Source: Bacillota bacterium (GTDB lineage: Bacteria > Bacillota > Clostridia > Oscillospirales > Acutalibacteraceae). From it: a DNA stretch of 35,107 nt. Of the stretch, positions 9,378-18,119 are shown piece after piece; position 1 is the stretch's first letter; each line of letters starts with the position of its first letter. Location: positions 1 through 35,107 of the forward strand of contig JAQXFQ010000032.1 in assembly GCA_029005175.1 (NCBI GenBank). The letters run 5' to 3'. The notes under the pieces are model-generated. The model had not been told where the DNA came from. It did not search any database and saw only the letters and a list, made by a program, of their open reading frames with translations. Both the position numbers and the translations under genes were made by a program.

Positions 9378-10307
9378 TTATTTAATAAATCCGTTTATTA
9401 TGCGCTCTTCTGCTTCTTTTTCGGTTAGCCCCAGCGTCATCAGCTTGATAAGCTGGTCGCCCGCAATCTTGCCGATTGCCGCTTCGTGAATTAATGAAGC
9501 ATCGGTAGAATTGGCACTGATTTTAGGTACAGCGCTCACTGAAGCCTCGTTCATAATGATTGCGTCGCACTCGGTGTGACCCATGCATTTATTATTGCCG
9601 TTTACATTGGAAATAAAAAGCTGCCTGGATTTATCTCTCGCAACCGAACGTGAGATAACATGTGCGCCGGAATCCACGCCGTTAAGGTCAACATCAAAAT
9701 GTGTTTCGGCATACTGCTCGCCATCGGTCATTATTCTTTCTGTTATTTTAAGCGTAGCCTTGTCTGCCAGCTTACCTTTGGTTGTGCGGATAGTGTTATC
9801 AACCCCCTGAATCTGAACTGTGTCCATTTCCATATAACCGCCCTCGTCAATTTCGACTATGGTAGTGGGGTTCATCACGTTTTTACCGTTTCCGCCTTCA
9901 CCGTAATGCTTTTCCAAGTAAATAACGCGGGAATTTTTGCCGATGTGGAAGGAGTGAATTCCGTCGTGTGAGCTTTCCTCGCTGCCACAGTTGTGGATTC
10001 CGCAGCCTGCGACTATGGTAACATCGCAATCGTCACCTATATAGAAATCGTTATACACCAAATCCTTAATACCGGTCTGTGTGAGAATGACGGGGATGTG
10101 GATTTTCTCGCCCTTTGTGCCGGCCTTGATACGAATGTCAATGCCCGGGAGGTCGGCTTTGGCAATGATTTTTACATTTTCGCTCGAACCCTTTGCGTAG
10201 GAGCTTCCGTCCACGCGCAGACTGAATGCACCGGTAAGATTATCCGCCATCACGCTTATTTTACTCAGCATATCCTGCTGTTCCGTACTGATTTTCAAAT
10301 CGCTCAT
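9378..10307 (-). CDS. Short SufB/SufD-like scaffold protein (SmsB-like)
   Basis: SufBD beta-helix-type sequence (GIHSFHIGKNSRVIYLEKHYGEGG ... GHTECDAIIMNEASVSAVPKISANSTDASLIHEAAIGKIAGDQLIKLMTLGLTEKEAEERIINGFI). Start ATG at 10307. Confidence 0.88.
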   Translation of the reverse strand: MSDLKISTEQQDMLSKISVMADNLTGAFSLRVDGSSYAKGSSENVKIIAKADLPGIDIRIKAGTKGEKIHIPVILTQTGIKDLVYNDFYIGDDCDVTIVAGCGIHNCGSEESSHDGIHSFHIGKNSRVIYLEKHYGEGGNGKNVMNPTTIVEIDEGGYMEMDTVQIQGVDNTIRTTKGKLADKATLKITERIMTDGEQYAETHFDVDLNGVDSGAHVISRSVARDKSRQLFISNVNGNNKCMGHTECDAIIMNEASVSAVPKISANSTDASLIHEAAIGKIAGDQLIKLMTLGLTEKEAEERIINGFIK

Positions 10308-10309
10308 AA

Positions 10310-11023
10310 TCAGTTTACCGCCTTTCTGCAATTACATGCTTCGTTTGCGGCGAGCAGCTTGGGCAGAATATCTTCCTTTGAGCCGACTGCCGCAATTTCG
10401 CCCGCCGAGAGCAGTATGATTTTTTCGGCAAAAGAGAGTATTCTCTCCTGATGAGAAATGATAAGAATGCTGCCGTTGGTCTGCTCATACATTCTCTCAA
10501 ACACCTTGATGAGACTTTGGAAGCTCCACAAATCAATGCCCGCCTCAGGCTCATCAAATATAGTCAGCTTTGTCGAACGTGCAAAGGCTGTGGCGATTTC
10601 AATGCGCTTAAGCTCGCCGCCCGATAGAGAATCGTTAATTTCGCGGGTGATGTATTCACGAGCGCACAAACCAACCTCCGAGAGATATTCACATGCTTCG
10701 TCAAAGGACACATCACGCCCCGCCGCAATTGAAATTATATCGCGCACAGTTATGCCCTTAAACCTGACCGGCTGCTGAAACGCAAAGCTCACGCCGTTAT
10801 TGGCGCGCTCAGTTATCGACATGTCAGTTATGTCAATACCGTCAAGGATAATTCTGCCCTCGGTAGGAGTGATAATCCCCGCAATAATTTTCGCCATGGT
10901 GGATTTACCACTGCCGTTAGGACCGGTTATTGCGACAAATTTCTCATCTACAGATAAATTTATATTTTTGAGTATAGTTTTGCCTTCCGATGTGGTGTAA
11001 GACAAATTTTTAATTTCAAGCAT
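10310..11023 (-). CDS. sufC: Fe-S cluster assembly ATPase SufC (SmsC-like)
   Basis: ABC ATPase with GPNGSGKST, LSGGELKRIEIA and FDEPEAGIDLWS, characteristic of SufC. Confidence 0.92.
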   Translation of the reverse strand: MLEIKNLSYTTSEGKTILKNINLSVDEKFVAITGPNGSGKSTMAKIIAGIITPTEGRIILDGIDITDMSITERANNGVSFAFQQPVRFKGITVRDIISIAAGRDVSFDEACEYLSEVGLCAREYITREINDSLSGGELKRIEIATAFARSTKLTIFDEPEAGIDLWSFQSLIKVFERMYEQTNGSILIISHQERILSFAEKIILLSAGEIAAVGSKEDILPKLLAANEACNCRKAVN

Positions 11024-11072
11024 CTGTTCTTCTTCCTTTGTTTTTGCATTTGAATAATGTCATGTAATGGTT

Positions 11073-11102
11073 ATTATACCATATATACATATATGATTTC
11101 AA
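11073..11102 (-). promoter_or_regulatory. Sigma-A promoter for sufCB
   Basis: TTGAAA - 18 nt - TATAAT on the minus strand. Confidence 0.6.
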
Positions 11103-11167
11103 TAGATTTTTTGCAATTGTTGCTGCCGACAAGTATTTGCACCGAACAAGCCCTATTATTTTTTTAT

Positions 11168-11208
11168 CAAAAAAAATCACCTTGAAATTAATCCAAGGTG
11201 ATTTTTTG
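11168..11208. terminator. Bidirectional intrinsic terminator between the zinc-ribbon gene and sufC
   Basis: AAAAAAAATCACCTTG ... CAAGGTGATTTTTT inverted repeat with flanking A/T runs. Confidence 0.85.
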
Positions 11209-11255
11209 CAAAGCCAAAAATGTCAAAAAGTATAAACTTATATTATATATATGAA

Positions 11256-11531
11256 TTATTCTTCTTTCATCTTTGCAAAGCACTCGCTGCAGTAAACAGG
11301 ACGACCCTCGCTGGGCTTAAAGGGAACCTTTGCTTCGCCGCCGCAGGAGGCACATGTCGCTGTGTACATCTCGTGCTGCTGCTTACCTGCATTCTTTCTT
11401 GCTGTGCGGCACTCTTTGCAACGCTGCGGTTCATTTTCAAAGCCCTTGCTTGCATAGAATTCCTGCTCGCCTGCTGTGAATACAAATTCATTACCGCAGT
11501 CTTTGCATCTGAGAGTTTTGTCTTCGTACAT
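11256..11531 (-). CDS. Small zinc-ribbon protein (91 aa)
   Basis: CKDCGNEFVFTAGEQEFYASKGFENEPQRCKECR ... CASCGGEAKVPFKPSEGRPVYCSECF: four CxxC pairs. ATG at 11531. Confidence 0.85.
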   Translation of the reverse strand: MYEDKTLRCKDCGNEFVFTAGEQEFYASKGFENEPQRCKECRTARKNAGKQQHEMYTATCASCGGEAKVPFKPSEGRPVYCSECFAKMKEE

Positions 11532-11564
11532 TGTAATAACCTCGCTTTTGAGAAAATAAATGAT

Positions 11565-11642
11565 TGCCCCAGAGCGGAATTGCACCGCTACCTTTGCAAA
11601 AAATACAATTGCAACGCTTCTGTTTAATTAAGCTACAAGGAC
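11565..11642 (-). ncRNA. Degenerate tRNA-like element (possible tRNA pseudogene or tRNA-like leader)
   Basis: Minus-strand cloverleaf: acceptor GTCCTTG/CTGGGGC (two G-U, one U-U), D arm GCTT/AAGC, anticodon-like arm TTGCAA-TTGTATTTT-TTGCAA (9-nt loop), 4-nt variable region, T arm AGCGG-TGCAATT-CCGCT, discriminator-like A, no encoded CCA. Confidence 0.55.
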
Positions 11643-11688
11643 ATTTCTAACCAATAAAGAAAAAATTGGAATCAGTGCCAACGGATAA

Positions 11689-12285
11689 TCACCGTAACGA
11701 TTTCATTTTTTGCCTTACTCTTTGAATCGCATTATCTACTGACTTTACCCCTATGCCGAGCTTATCGGCCGTTTCTTCGTAAGAATAACCGCAGATGCGC
11801 ATATTAAGCACATTTTTTTCCAGATCGGTCAGACTAAGCGAAATTTTGTCCATCAATCTGTCAAAGCTGTCACTCTCTGCCATAAATTCCTGCGGATCTC
11901 CCGAAGCACCCGACAAACCATATGAAACCACACTGCCCGAAATTTCCGAATCATTAAGTTCCTTATGATCATTAAGCGGCTGATTTTTATGACTCACATA
12001 AGAACGCACCGCCGAAATCAATACATTCTCCACACAAGTTTCAACATACGTTCTGAATTCTGCACCCTTGGAGGGATCATAGCTTTTCACGGCATTCAGC
12101 AGACCGATAGCTGCCTCCTGACACAAATCATCCACTATATCACACCCGCAAAGCCGGCTTTTAGCCACAGCCATAGAATGAATCAGTGAACTGTATCGTC
12201 CAAAAAGGCAGGCAAAAGCTGATTGATCACCGGAAACGGCAAGGCTTATAAGTTCATTGTCCGACTTATCCGACAGATAATTCAT
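11689..12285 (-). CDS. RNA polymerase sigma-70 family factor (SigH-like)
   Basis: Region 2 (DLCQEAAIGLLNAVKSYDPSKGAEFRTYVETCVENVLISAVR) and region 4 HTH (LTDLEKNVLNMRICGYSYEETADKLGIGVKSVDNAIQRVRQKMK). Confidence 0.88.
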   Translation of the reverse strand: MNYLSDKSDNELISLAVSGDQSAFACLFGRYSSLIHSMAVAKSRLCGCDIVDDLCQEAAIGLLNAVKSYDPSKGAEFRTYVETCVENVLISAVRSYVSHKNQPLNDHKELNDSEISGSVVSYGLSGASGDPQEFMAESDSFDRLMDKISLSLTDLEKNVLNMRICGYSYEETADKLGIGVKSVDNAIQRVRQKMKSLR

Positions 12286-12344
12286 ATAAAACCAACCGCC
12301 TTAAAAAGCTATATACAGAAAGTTAAATCAAATAATGCTTTTAT

Positions 12345-12373
12345 ATAATACACCTCAAACCCAAATTTGTCAA
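12345..12373 (-). promoter_or_regulatory. Sigma-A-type promoter for the SigH-like gene
   Basis: TTGACA - 17 nt - TATTAT on the minus strand. Confidence 0.65.
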
Positions 12374-12443
12374 TACTTTTTATCAAATTTAACTAATGAA
12401 TCGTCATCATTCTTTTTATGCTTAATTTAATGCAGTATCCGCC

Positions 12444-13823
12444 TTATCTTTTGTTATCAACCTGATTTTTGACCTCGGCCATAACATTTGAGGCTATTTT
12501 TCCCGCAACAGCCTTTCCGCTTCCTCCATTCTGCACACACACCACAAAGGCATACGGATATTTTTCATTCTGACAGAACCCGGCAAACCATGCATGTGAT
12601 TTCTGATTTCCGTCAAGCTCTGCCGTACCTGTTTTAGCACAAAATTCCATTCCCTCAGGATAATTTTTATCATTGTAGCCGTTTGTCACATTAAAGCGCA
12701 TCATCTTCGCAAGGGTGTTGGCAGTGTATTCGCTCAGGCAGCGTGTAGTGTTTTTATTAAGCATAAATGATGTGCGCATTCCACCTGACGTAGTAATTTT
12801 TTTCACTAAATACGGTTCCTGAACCACACCGCCGTTGGCAATCGCACCGACATAACGCATCATTGCAAACGGGTTAACTTCATCTGTGTGCTGACCGATT
12901 CCCGTCCATGCCAGCTCATTTTTCTCGCCCGATGTCGGGATACTCCCCTTTATCGTTTTGATTCCGCTCACGTCATGACTTTGGGTTATACCGGCTTTTT
13001 GAGCATATGCGGTCATATTTTCCCAGCCGACAAGCACTGATATTTCAGCAAATGCAACATTGCAGGAGTTTTTGAGTGCCTGTTGAAAATTCTGTTTGCC
13101 GTGTGTACCCGAGCACTTAATGGTTTGACCGTTAACAACTGTTTCACCCTTACAAGTAAATGTACGTTCAAATATATCATCGACAGTGTCAATAGCTGCC
13201 GCAGAAGTAATCAGCTTATAAACTGAACCCGGCGTGAATTTTGATGAAAGCAGGCGGTTGATATAAACTCCGTCGTACGCATTATCTCCCGACTGGATTT
13301 TTGGGGGATTTTCGGGGTCATAGGTCGGTGTGCTCACCAGACAGATTATTTCCCCCGTCTTGTAATTGTAAACCCCGACTGTGCCTTTCTTTCCCTTAAG
13401 CTGCTGATATGCCGCGGCACATACATCAGAATTTAAAGTGGTGTAAAGCTTTTTGCCGGTGCCGTCTACAGAGTACATACCGTTGATAAGGTTATACCCC
13501 ATAAGCTCATCGGCATATACTTTTTGCAGCGATGTGGAAATATTACTTTTTTTATCGCCGATTATATGCATTGTAGCACATCTTACATTTTTGTTTTCAC
13601 TGTATTTTCTTTTACCGTCAACCGTGTGAACCAACGGTTCTCCGTTGCTGTCATAGATTGCCCCGCCTATAAGCACTCCGTTAGAATATATGTGTTTATT
13701 TGCGGAAAAATTCACCCAGTCATTGCCCTCAGTAAAAAATCGGAATGTAAAATAACTAACCCCTATCATGAGAGCCAATATAATAACCAACACGCTCCAC
13801 GCGCGGTTACGAACTTTTTTCAT
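12444..13823 (-). CDS. Penicillin-binding protein, PbpA-like D,D-transpeptidase
   Basis: TPGSVYK (SxxK), SCN (SxN) and KTGTAE; single N-terminal TM and short non-catalytic N-domain like actinobacterial PbpA. Confidence 0.92.
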   Translation of the reverse strand: MKKVRNRAWSVLVIILALMIGVSYFTFRFFTEGNDWVNFSANKHIYSNGVLIGGAIYDSNGEPLVHTVDGKRKYSENKNVRCATMHIIGDKKSNISTSLQKVYADELMGYNLINGMYSVDGTGKKLYTTLNSDVCAAAYQQLKGKKGTVGVYNYKTGEIICLVSTPTYDPENPPKIQSGDNAYDGVYINRLLSSKFTPGSVYKLITSAAAIDTVDDIFERTFTCKGETVVNGQTIKCSGTHGKQNFQQALKNSCNVAFAEISVLVGWENMTAYAQKAGITQSHDVSGIKTIKGSIPTSGEKNELAWTGIGQHTDEVNPFAMMRYVGAIANGGVVQEPYLVKKITTSGGMRTSFMLNKNTTRCLSEYTANTLAKMMRFNVTNGYNDKNYPEGMEFCAKTGTAELDGNQKSHAWFAGFCQNEKYPYAFVVCVQNGGSGKAVAGKIASNVMAEVKNQVDNKR

Positions 13824-13848
13824 GCTGAACTTCGCCTCACTTTATTGC

Positions 13849-16038
13849 TCAATATCTGCGTCTTTTGCCGATATAGGAATCTCCATCATCGGCATTGTCA
13901 AATGCATCCGTATATTTACCTGTAAGCACACTGTCTGACTGGTTCGGTTCCGAATTTGTGCGTGACAAATCATTTTTCGCATTATCCTGCGAAGGTTCGG
14001 AATGCATTTTATCCTGTGAATTTGTGTTGGCATTTGTGCGCTCATTCTCAAGCTTTTCCGATTCGTTGACATTGTAATTTTCAGTATAGTCAATATTCTC
14101 CACGGGCTTTATTACACCTGCATCAATCAATTTGATTCTTATTCTTTCGGCAATCTGTCCCAGCTTGCTGAAATCATATTCACTGCGCCCGATTTTATTT
14201 TCAACAGCAGGCTCAGCCGCCGAAAAATTCGCTGCCGATGAAACCTCTCCGCCCTGTATGCGAACCTTGAAGCTCTCACGGGCGGCTGCAAAGCTGGCAT
14301 TTCGACGAGTGTCGGCCGCCTTGACAAACGCCAGCAGCCCCCATGACGAAAGCATACTTGAGCCGCCGTTGGATACAAACGGAAATGTAACGCCTGTGAG
14401 CGGAAGCAAATCAACCGAGCCAAGAGTATTAAGAATAGTCTGAACCACCATCATGGTCACAGCCGCGCAAGCCGCAATTACATAAAACGAAGAACGGGCA
14501 TTTGCAGCACTTTTGACCGTAAAAGCCGCCAATGCACATATGGCGATTACGGAAATTAAAGCTATTATGATTCCCCATTCCTCACAAACTACGCCAAACA
14601 CCAGATCGGTGTCGGCCGCCACGACATTTCTCAGCCAGCCGTTTCCCACGCCAACTCCGAAGACACCGCCACTTGCCGCCGCCGACATTGTGCGGGTCTG
14701 CTGATAGCCGGAATCATACGCATGCTCCCATGCATGCCCCCAAACGGCAAATCTGCGTGCAACATACGGCTTGAATTTTATAACCAGCATTATTCCGAAT
14801 ACAACTGTGGCGCATATGAGCGCAATTGTGGCAAAATCTCCCGAACGCATGAAGGCTATCACGATGAATGCAGCGAAAAATATCGCCGCAGTGCCAAAAT
14901 CCCCCATCAGTGCCAATGCACCTATGCAAACGCCGGAGAATCCGATGAAGTAAGCCAGATTTTTTCGTGTGAGCAGAATGTCAAGCGTTGCTGCGCCGAT
15001 AAACACGAATGCGATTTTGACAATTTCTGACGGCTGCAGAGAGATGCCGCCTAACGAGATCCAGTTTTTCGCACCGTTTATTGTCTTACCGAATATTAAA
15101 TTGAAAAACAGCAGTCCGACTGCAAATATCATAACGTACAGCTTCACAGACATTGCGCGCTTGAGATCGCGGAGAAAACAGCCAATCAGCACAAACAGCC
15201 CAAAGCCAAGTAAGAATGCAAAAAATTGTTTATAAAGCTCGCCCGGATCAGAGGATGCCGCCACGGAAAATCCTATGGTCGACAAGAAAAAAGCAAGCAT
15301 TTCCACCTCAATTCCGGTTTTGACCAATATGCGCATCACAGCATAATAACCCCACAGCAGTACGCAAAGACCGCCAAAGCACACGAAAACTGATGTTTTA
15401 TCCACCACACCGCCGGAAATTAATTCCGCAGCGGCCAAGAACATAAACAGACTGAGCAAAATCAAGGTATGCACAGGGCGAAGTATACGCGCTACCTTTT
15501 TATTTGTATCTTTTTGAGAGCGGCTTTGGCGTGTCACCAGAAATTTAGCCTTAACGTCGGAAAACATGAGTGTACTTCCCGCAGCAACTGCCGCAGTTCC
15601 GTTTACGGGTTTCCCGTTAAGGGTAACTCCGCCCTTTGAATCAAAATCCGAAATAGTCCAACGCTTATTCTCGTCGCGTATCAGCACGGCATGTGAGCGT
15701 GAAATCGTAGGGTAATCTATCACAATATCACTTGACGATGAGCGTCCGATTGTGTTTTCCCAATGGCTTACGGGAATTCTGCCGAAGCCCTCTACATCAA
15801 GATACGCCCATATTTCAGGAGCTTCATGACCGGAAAGCATAGATTTCATGCAGCGCGACAATATAATTATGGCCATAACAGGTATAATAAGCCGCGCAAA
15901 AAATGTTATTCCACCCACAGAATCAAAAATGCCCGAAAGCAAAGTCCAAAGTTCGCCTGCAAACGAATCGTTTTGAGCTGTCATATTAAACGTAATAATC
16001 GCCCGCCTTCCTATGTAATCAAATAAAATTCCTATCAA
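13849..16038 (-). CDS. FHA domain - SEDS (FtsW/RodA/SpoVE) fusion protein
   Basis: FHA core GRSSSSDIVIDYPTISRSHAVL...DFDSKGGVTLNGKPV, followed by FtsW/RodA membrane domain (GAKNWISLGGISLQPSEIVKIAFV, LPLTGVTFPFVSNGGSSMLSSWGLLAFV). Confidence 0.92.
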   Translation of the reverse strand: MIGILFDYIGRRAIITFNMTAQNDSFAGELWTLLSGIFDSVGGITFFARLIIPVMAIIILSRCMKSMLSGHEAPEIWAYLDVEGFGRIPVSHWENTIGRSSSSDIVIDYPTISRSHAVLIRDENKRWTISDFDSKGGVTLNGKPVNGTAAVAAGSTLMFSDVKAKFLVTRQSRSQKDTNKKVARILRPVHTLILLSLFMFLAAAELISGGVVDKTSVFVCFGGLCVLLWGYYAVMRILVKTGIEVEMLAFFLSTIGFSVAASSDPGELYKQFFAFLLGFGLFVLIGCFLRDLKRAMSVKLYVMIFAVGLLFFNLIFGKTINGAKNWISLGGISLQPSEIVKIAFVFIGAATLDILLTRKNLAYFIGFSGVCIGALALMGDFGTAAIFFAAFIVIAFMRSGDFATIALICATVVFGIMLVIKFKPYVARRFAVWGHAWEHAYDSGYQQTRTMSAAASGGVFGVGVGNGWLRNVVAADTDLVFGVVCEEWGIIIALISVIAICALAAFTVKSAANARSSFYVIAACAAVTMMVVQTILNTLGSVDLLPLTGVTFPFVSNGGSSMLSSWGLLAFVKAADTRRNASFAAARESFKVRIQGGEVSSAANFSAAEPAVENKIGRSEYDFSKLGQIAERIRIKLIDAGVIKPVENIDYTENYNVNESEKLENERTNANTNSQDKMHSEPSQDNAKNDLSRTNSEPNQSDSVLTGKYTDAFDNADDGDSYIGKRRRY

Positions 16039-16092
16039 GATTACTATACCATATTATGCCACATTTTTACAGATAAATTTCAAAAATAAATA

Positions 16093-16120
16093 TCCGGCAT
16101 CCACAATTACAGATGCCGGA
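16093..16120 (-). terminator. Probable intrinsic terminator after the HAD gene
   Basis: TCCGGCATC ... GATGCCGGA inverted repeat; weak U-rich tail on the minus strand. Confidence 0.6.
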
Positions 16121-16124
16121 AAAA

Positions 16125-16775
16125 TCACAACACTATTTTTAATATATCTTCGGGAGCTTCAACAATATATTCCGCACCCGCCTCGGCAAGCTCTTCTTTA
16201 GTGCCGAAGCCATAAGCCACACCAATTGAATGTACACCCGCGCTGATAGCGCCTTTGATGTCGTAAAACCTGTCACCTACCATTACAACTTCATTTTTAT
16301 CTGTAAAGCCTATTTGCTTTAATGCTGCGTTGATAAGTTCAACCTTATCGCTCCTGCTTCCGTCAAGCTCTGCACCGCAAATTGTATCGAAATACTTGCT
16401 AAGTTCGAAGTGATTCAGTATTTTTTCCGCCATAACCTGCGGCTTAGAGGTTGCCACACCTACTTTCAGGTTATTTGCCTTCAGCAATTTCAGGGTATTT
16501 TCCATACCTTCGTACATTCGGCATTTGTATATCCCTCCGCCGTTATAATGCTCACGGTAGATTCTTACTGCTTCTTTAACCTGGACCTCGTCAAGTCCGT
16601 AAAAATCGCGGTAGCTTATGTACAGCGACGGACCCATTACCTTGCGAAGCTCACTGTTGTCCTTTACAAATATACCGAATTTCTCAAGCCCCATTTTGTA
16701 ACATTCCATAATGCCTTCGGAAGTATCAAAGAGTGTTCCGTCCAAATCCATCAAAACACATTTAAAATTGCTCAT
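16125..16775 (-). CDS. HAD family hydrolase (phosphoglycolate phosphatase-like)
   Basis: LMDLDGTLFDT, VATSKPQ and MVGDRFYDIKGAISAGVHSIGVAYGFG HAD motifs. Confidence 0.9.
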   Translation of the reverse strand: MSNFKCVLMDLDGTLFDTSEGIMECYKMGLEKFGIFVKDNSELRKVMGPSLYISYRDFYGLDEVQVKEAVRIYREHYNGGGIYKCRMYEGMENTLKLLKANNLKVGVATSKPQVMAEKILNHFELSKYFDTICGAELDGSRSDKVELINAALKQIGFTDKNEVVMVGDRFYDIKGAISAGVHSIGVAYGFGTKEELAEAGAEYIVEAPEDILKIVL

Positions 16776-17165
16776 TTAAACCCCACCTCGAATTCTTGCT
16801 TTTTCGTTAAATTTATCAATAGACACGGCTACACGCTGATGTGTTGCCTCGCCGATTATTCCCATATTATCACGCGCCGTTATTTCAAAATAAAACTGCC
16901 CCTCGGAATGCTCCAGCAAGGTTGCCGTTGCATATACAGCAACACCCGCTATTGTTGGCGCAACGTGAGTTGTATTCATCATCACGCCCACAGTCGTTAA
17001 TCCCTCACTTAAATATCGAGCGGCCAATTGCTTCGCCGCCTTTTCCATTAAAGCTACCATCATAGCCATGGAAAACTTAATTGTATCACCGCAGCCGAGT
17101 GTGGAATCGAGCATGGCTTCGGTTACAACACATGAAACCGTGAGGGATTCCGGTTCAAATTCCAT
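16776..17165 (-). CDS. Hotdog-fold thioesterase (FlK-like)
   Basis: MEFEPESLTVSCVVTEAMLDSTLGCGDTIKFSMAMMVALMEKAAKQL...GVMMNTTHVAPTIAGVAVYATATLLE matches the thioesterase/FlK family. Start at 17165 has GGAGAGGGTGG upstream; track start is 17189. Confidence 0.82.
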   Translation of the reverse strand: MEFEPESLTVSCVVTEAMLDSTLGCGDTIKFSMAMMVALMEKAAKQLAARYLSEGLTTVGVMMNTTHVAPTIAGVAVYATATLLEHSEGQFYFEITARDNMGIIGEATHQRVAVSIDKFNEKARIRGGV

Positions 17166-18090
17166 ATTTATTTCCACCCTCTCCAACATAATCCGCTGTC
17201 AAGCCTTTTGAATTTACACCATCCTGAAGAATTGCCTGCTTCAACTCCTCCACAGAATCGAATTTGTGTTCTCCGCGCATATATTGCACCAAGCTCACTC
17301 TTATGCGGCGGCCGTATAAATCACCGCTGAATTCGGGAATCCATGTTTCACTGAGAGGCTTATCTGAACCGACTGTAGGCTTCACGCCGATATTGGTAAC
17401 GGAATGATAACGGCGACCGTCAATTTCGGTCACAGACGCATACACACCATACATAGGGATAACAAAATTATCCGGGAAATATTGGTTGATTGTCGGAGTG
17501 CCGAGAGTCCTTCCCAAGTGACGACCGCTCACCACCTCAAAATCATAGCTGAAAAGTCTGCCGAGCATTTTTTCCACAGCCTTAATATTTCCGTTGTTCA
17601 GCTCTCTGCGAATTCGTGAAGAAGAAATGATTTCACCGTCAAATTCAACAGGCGATATTACTTTACACTCGACGCCATATTCTTCGCAAAGCGAGCGCAG
17701 CTTATCTGTATCACCCGCAGCGTATTTGCCGAAATGGTAATTTTCACCGCACGCAATCAATTTGGCGTCAAGCTTTTTTATAAGTATCTCTTTGAAAAAT
17801 TCTTCAGGCGAATACTCGCTTATTGATGAAAATTTCGGAATAATCAGGCTGTCTGCACCCATGTCGGAAAATATTTTGCATTTATCATCAAACGTAATGA
17901 TGTGCCTGCTGTCCCTTTTGTAGGGAATATCATCTGAAAATGAGAAAATCACACTGTAAAGCAAATCAGATTTACCCGTAATTACATTCTTAATCACCTG
18001 CTGATGCCCAAGATGTACCCCATCGAAACAGCCAAGCGCAACCGCCGTATTCTTTAATTTAGGTATTTTTTCATAAATAATCATCTGCAA
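17155..18090 (-). CDS. ribF: Bifunctional riboflavin kinase / FAD synthetase
   Basis: ALGCFDGVHLGHQQVI, SSSRIRRELNNGNI, GRTLGTPTINQYF and VTNIGVKPTVG motifs. Confidence 0.95.
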   Translation of the reverse strand: MQMIIYEKIPKLKNTAVALGCFDGVHLGHQQVIKNVITGKSDLLYSVIFSFSDDIPYKRDSRHIITFDDKCKIFSDMGADSLIIPKFSSISEYSPEEFFKEILIKKLDAKLIACGENYHFGKYAAGDTDKLRSLCEEYGVECKVISPVEFDGEIISSSRIRRELNNGNIKAVEKMLGRLFSYDFEVVSGRHLGRTLGTPTINQYFPDNFVIPMYGVYASVTEIDGRRYHSVTNIGVKPTVGSDKPLSETWIPEFSGDLYGRRIRVSLVQYMRGEHKFDSVEELKQAILQDGVNSKGLTADYVGEGGNKYGI

Positions 18091-18119
18091 TCAAATCCTT
18101 AATTACGCCCGCCTGACGT

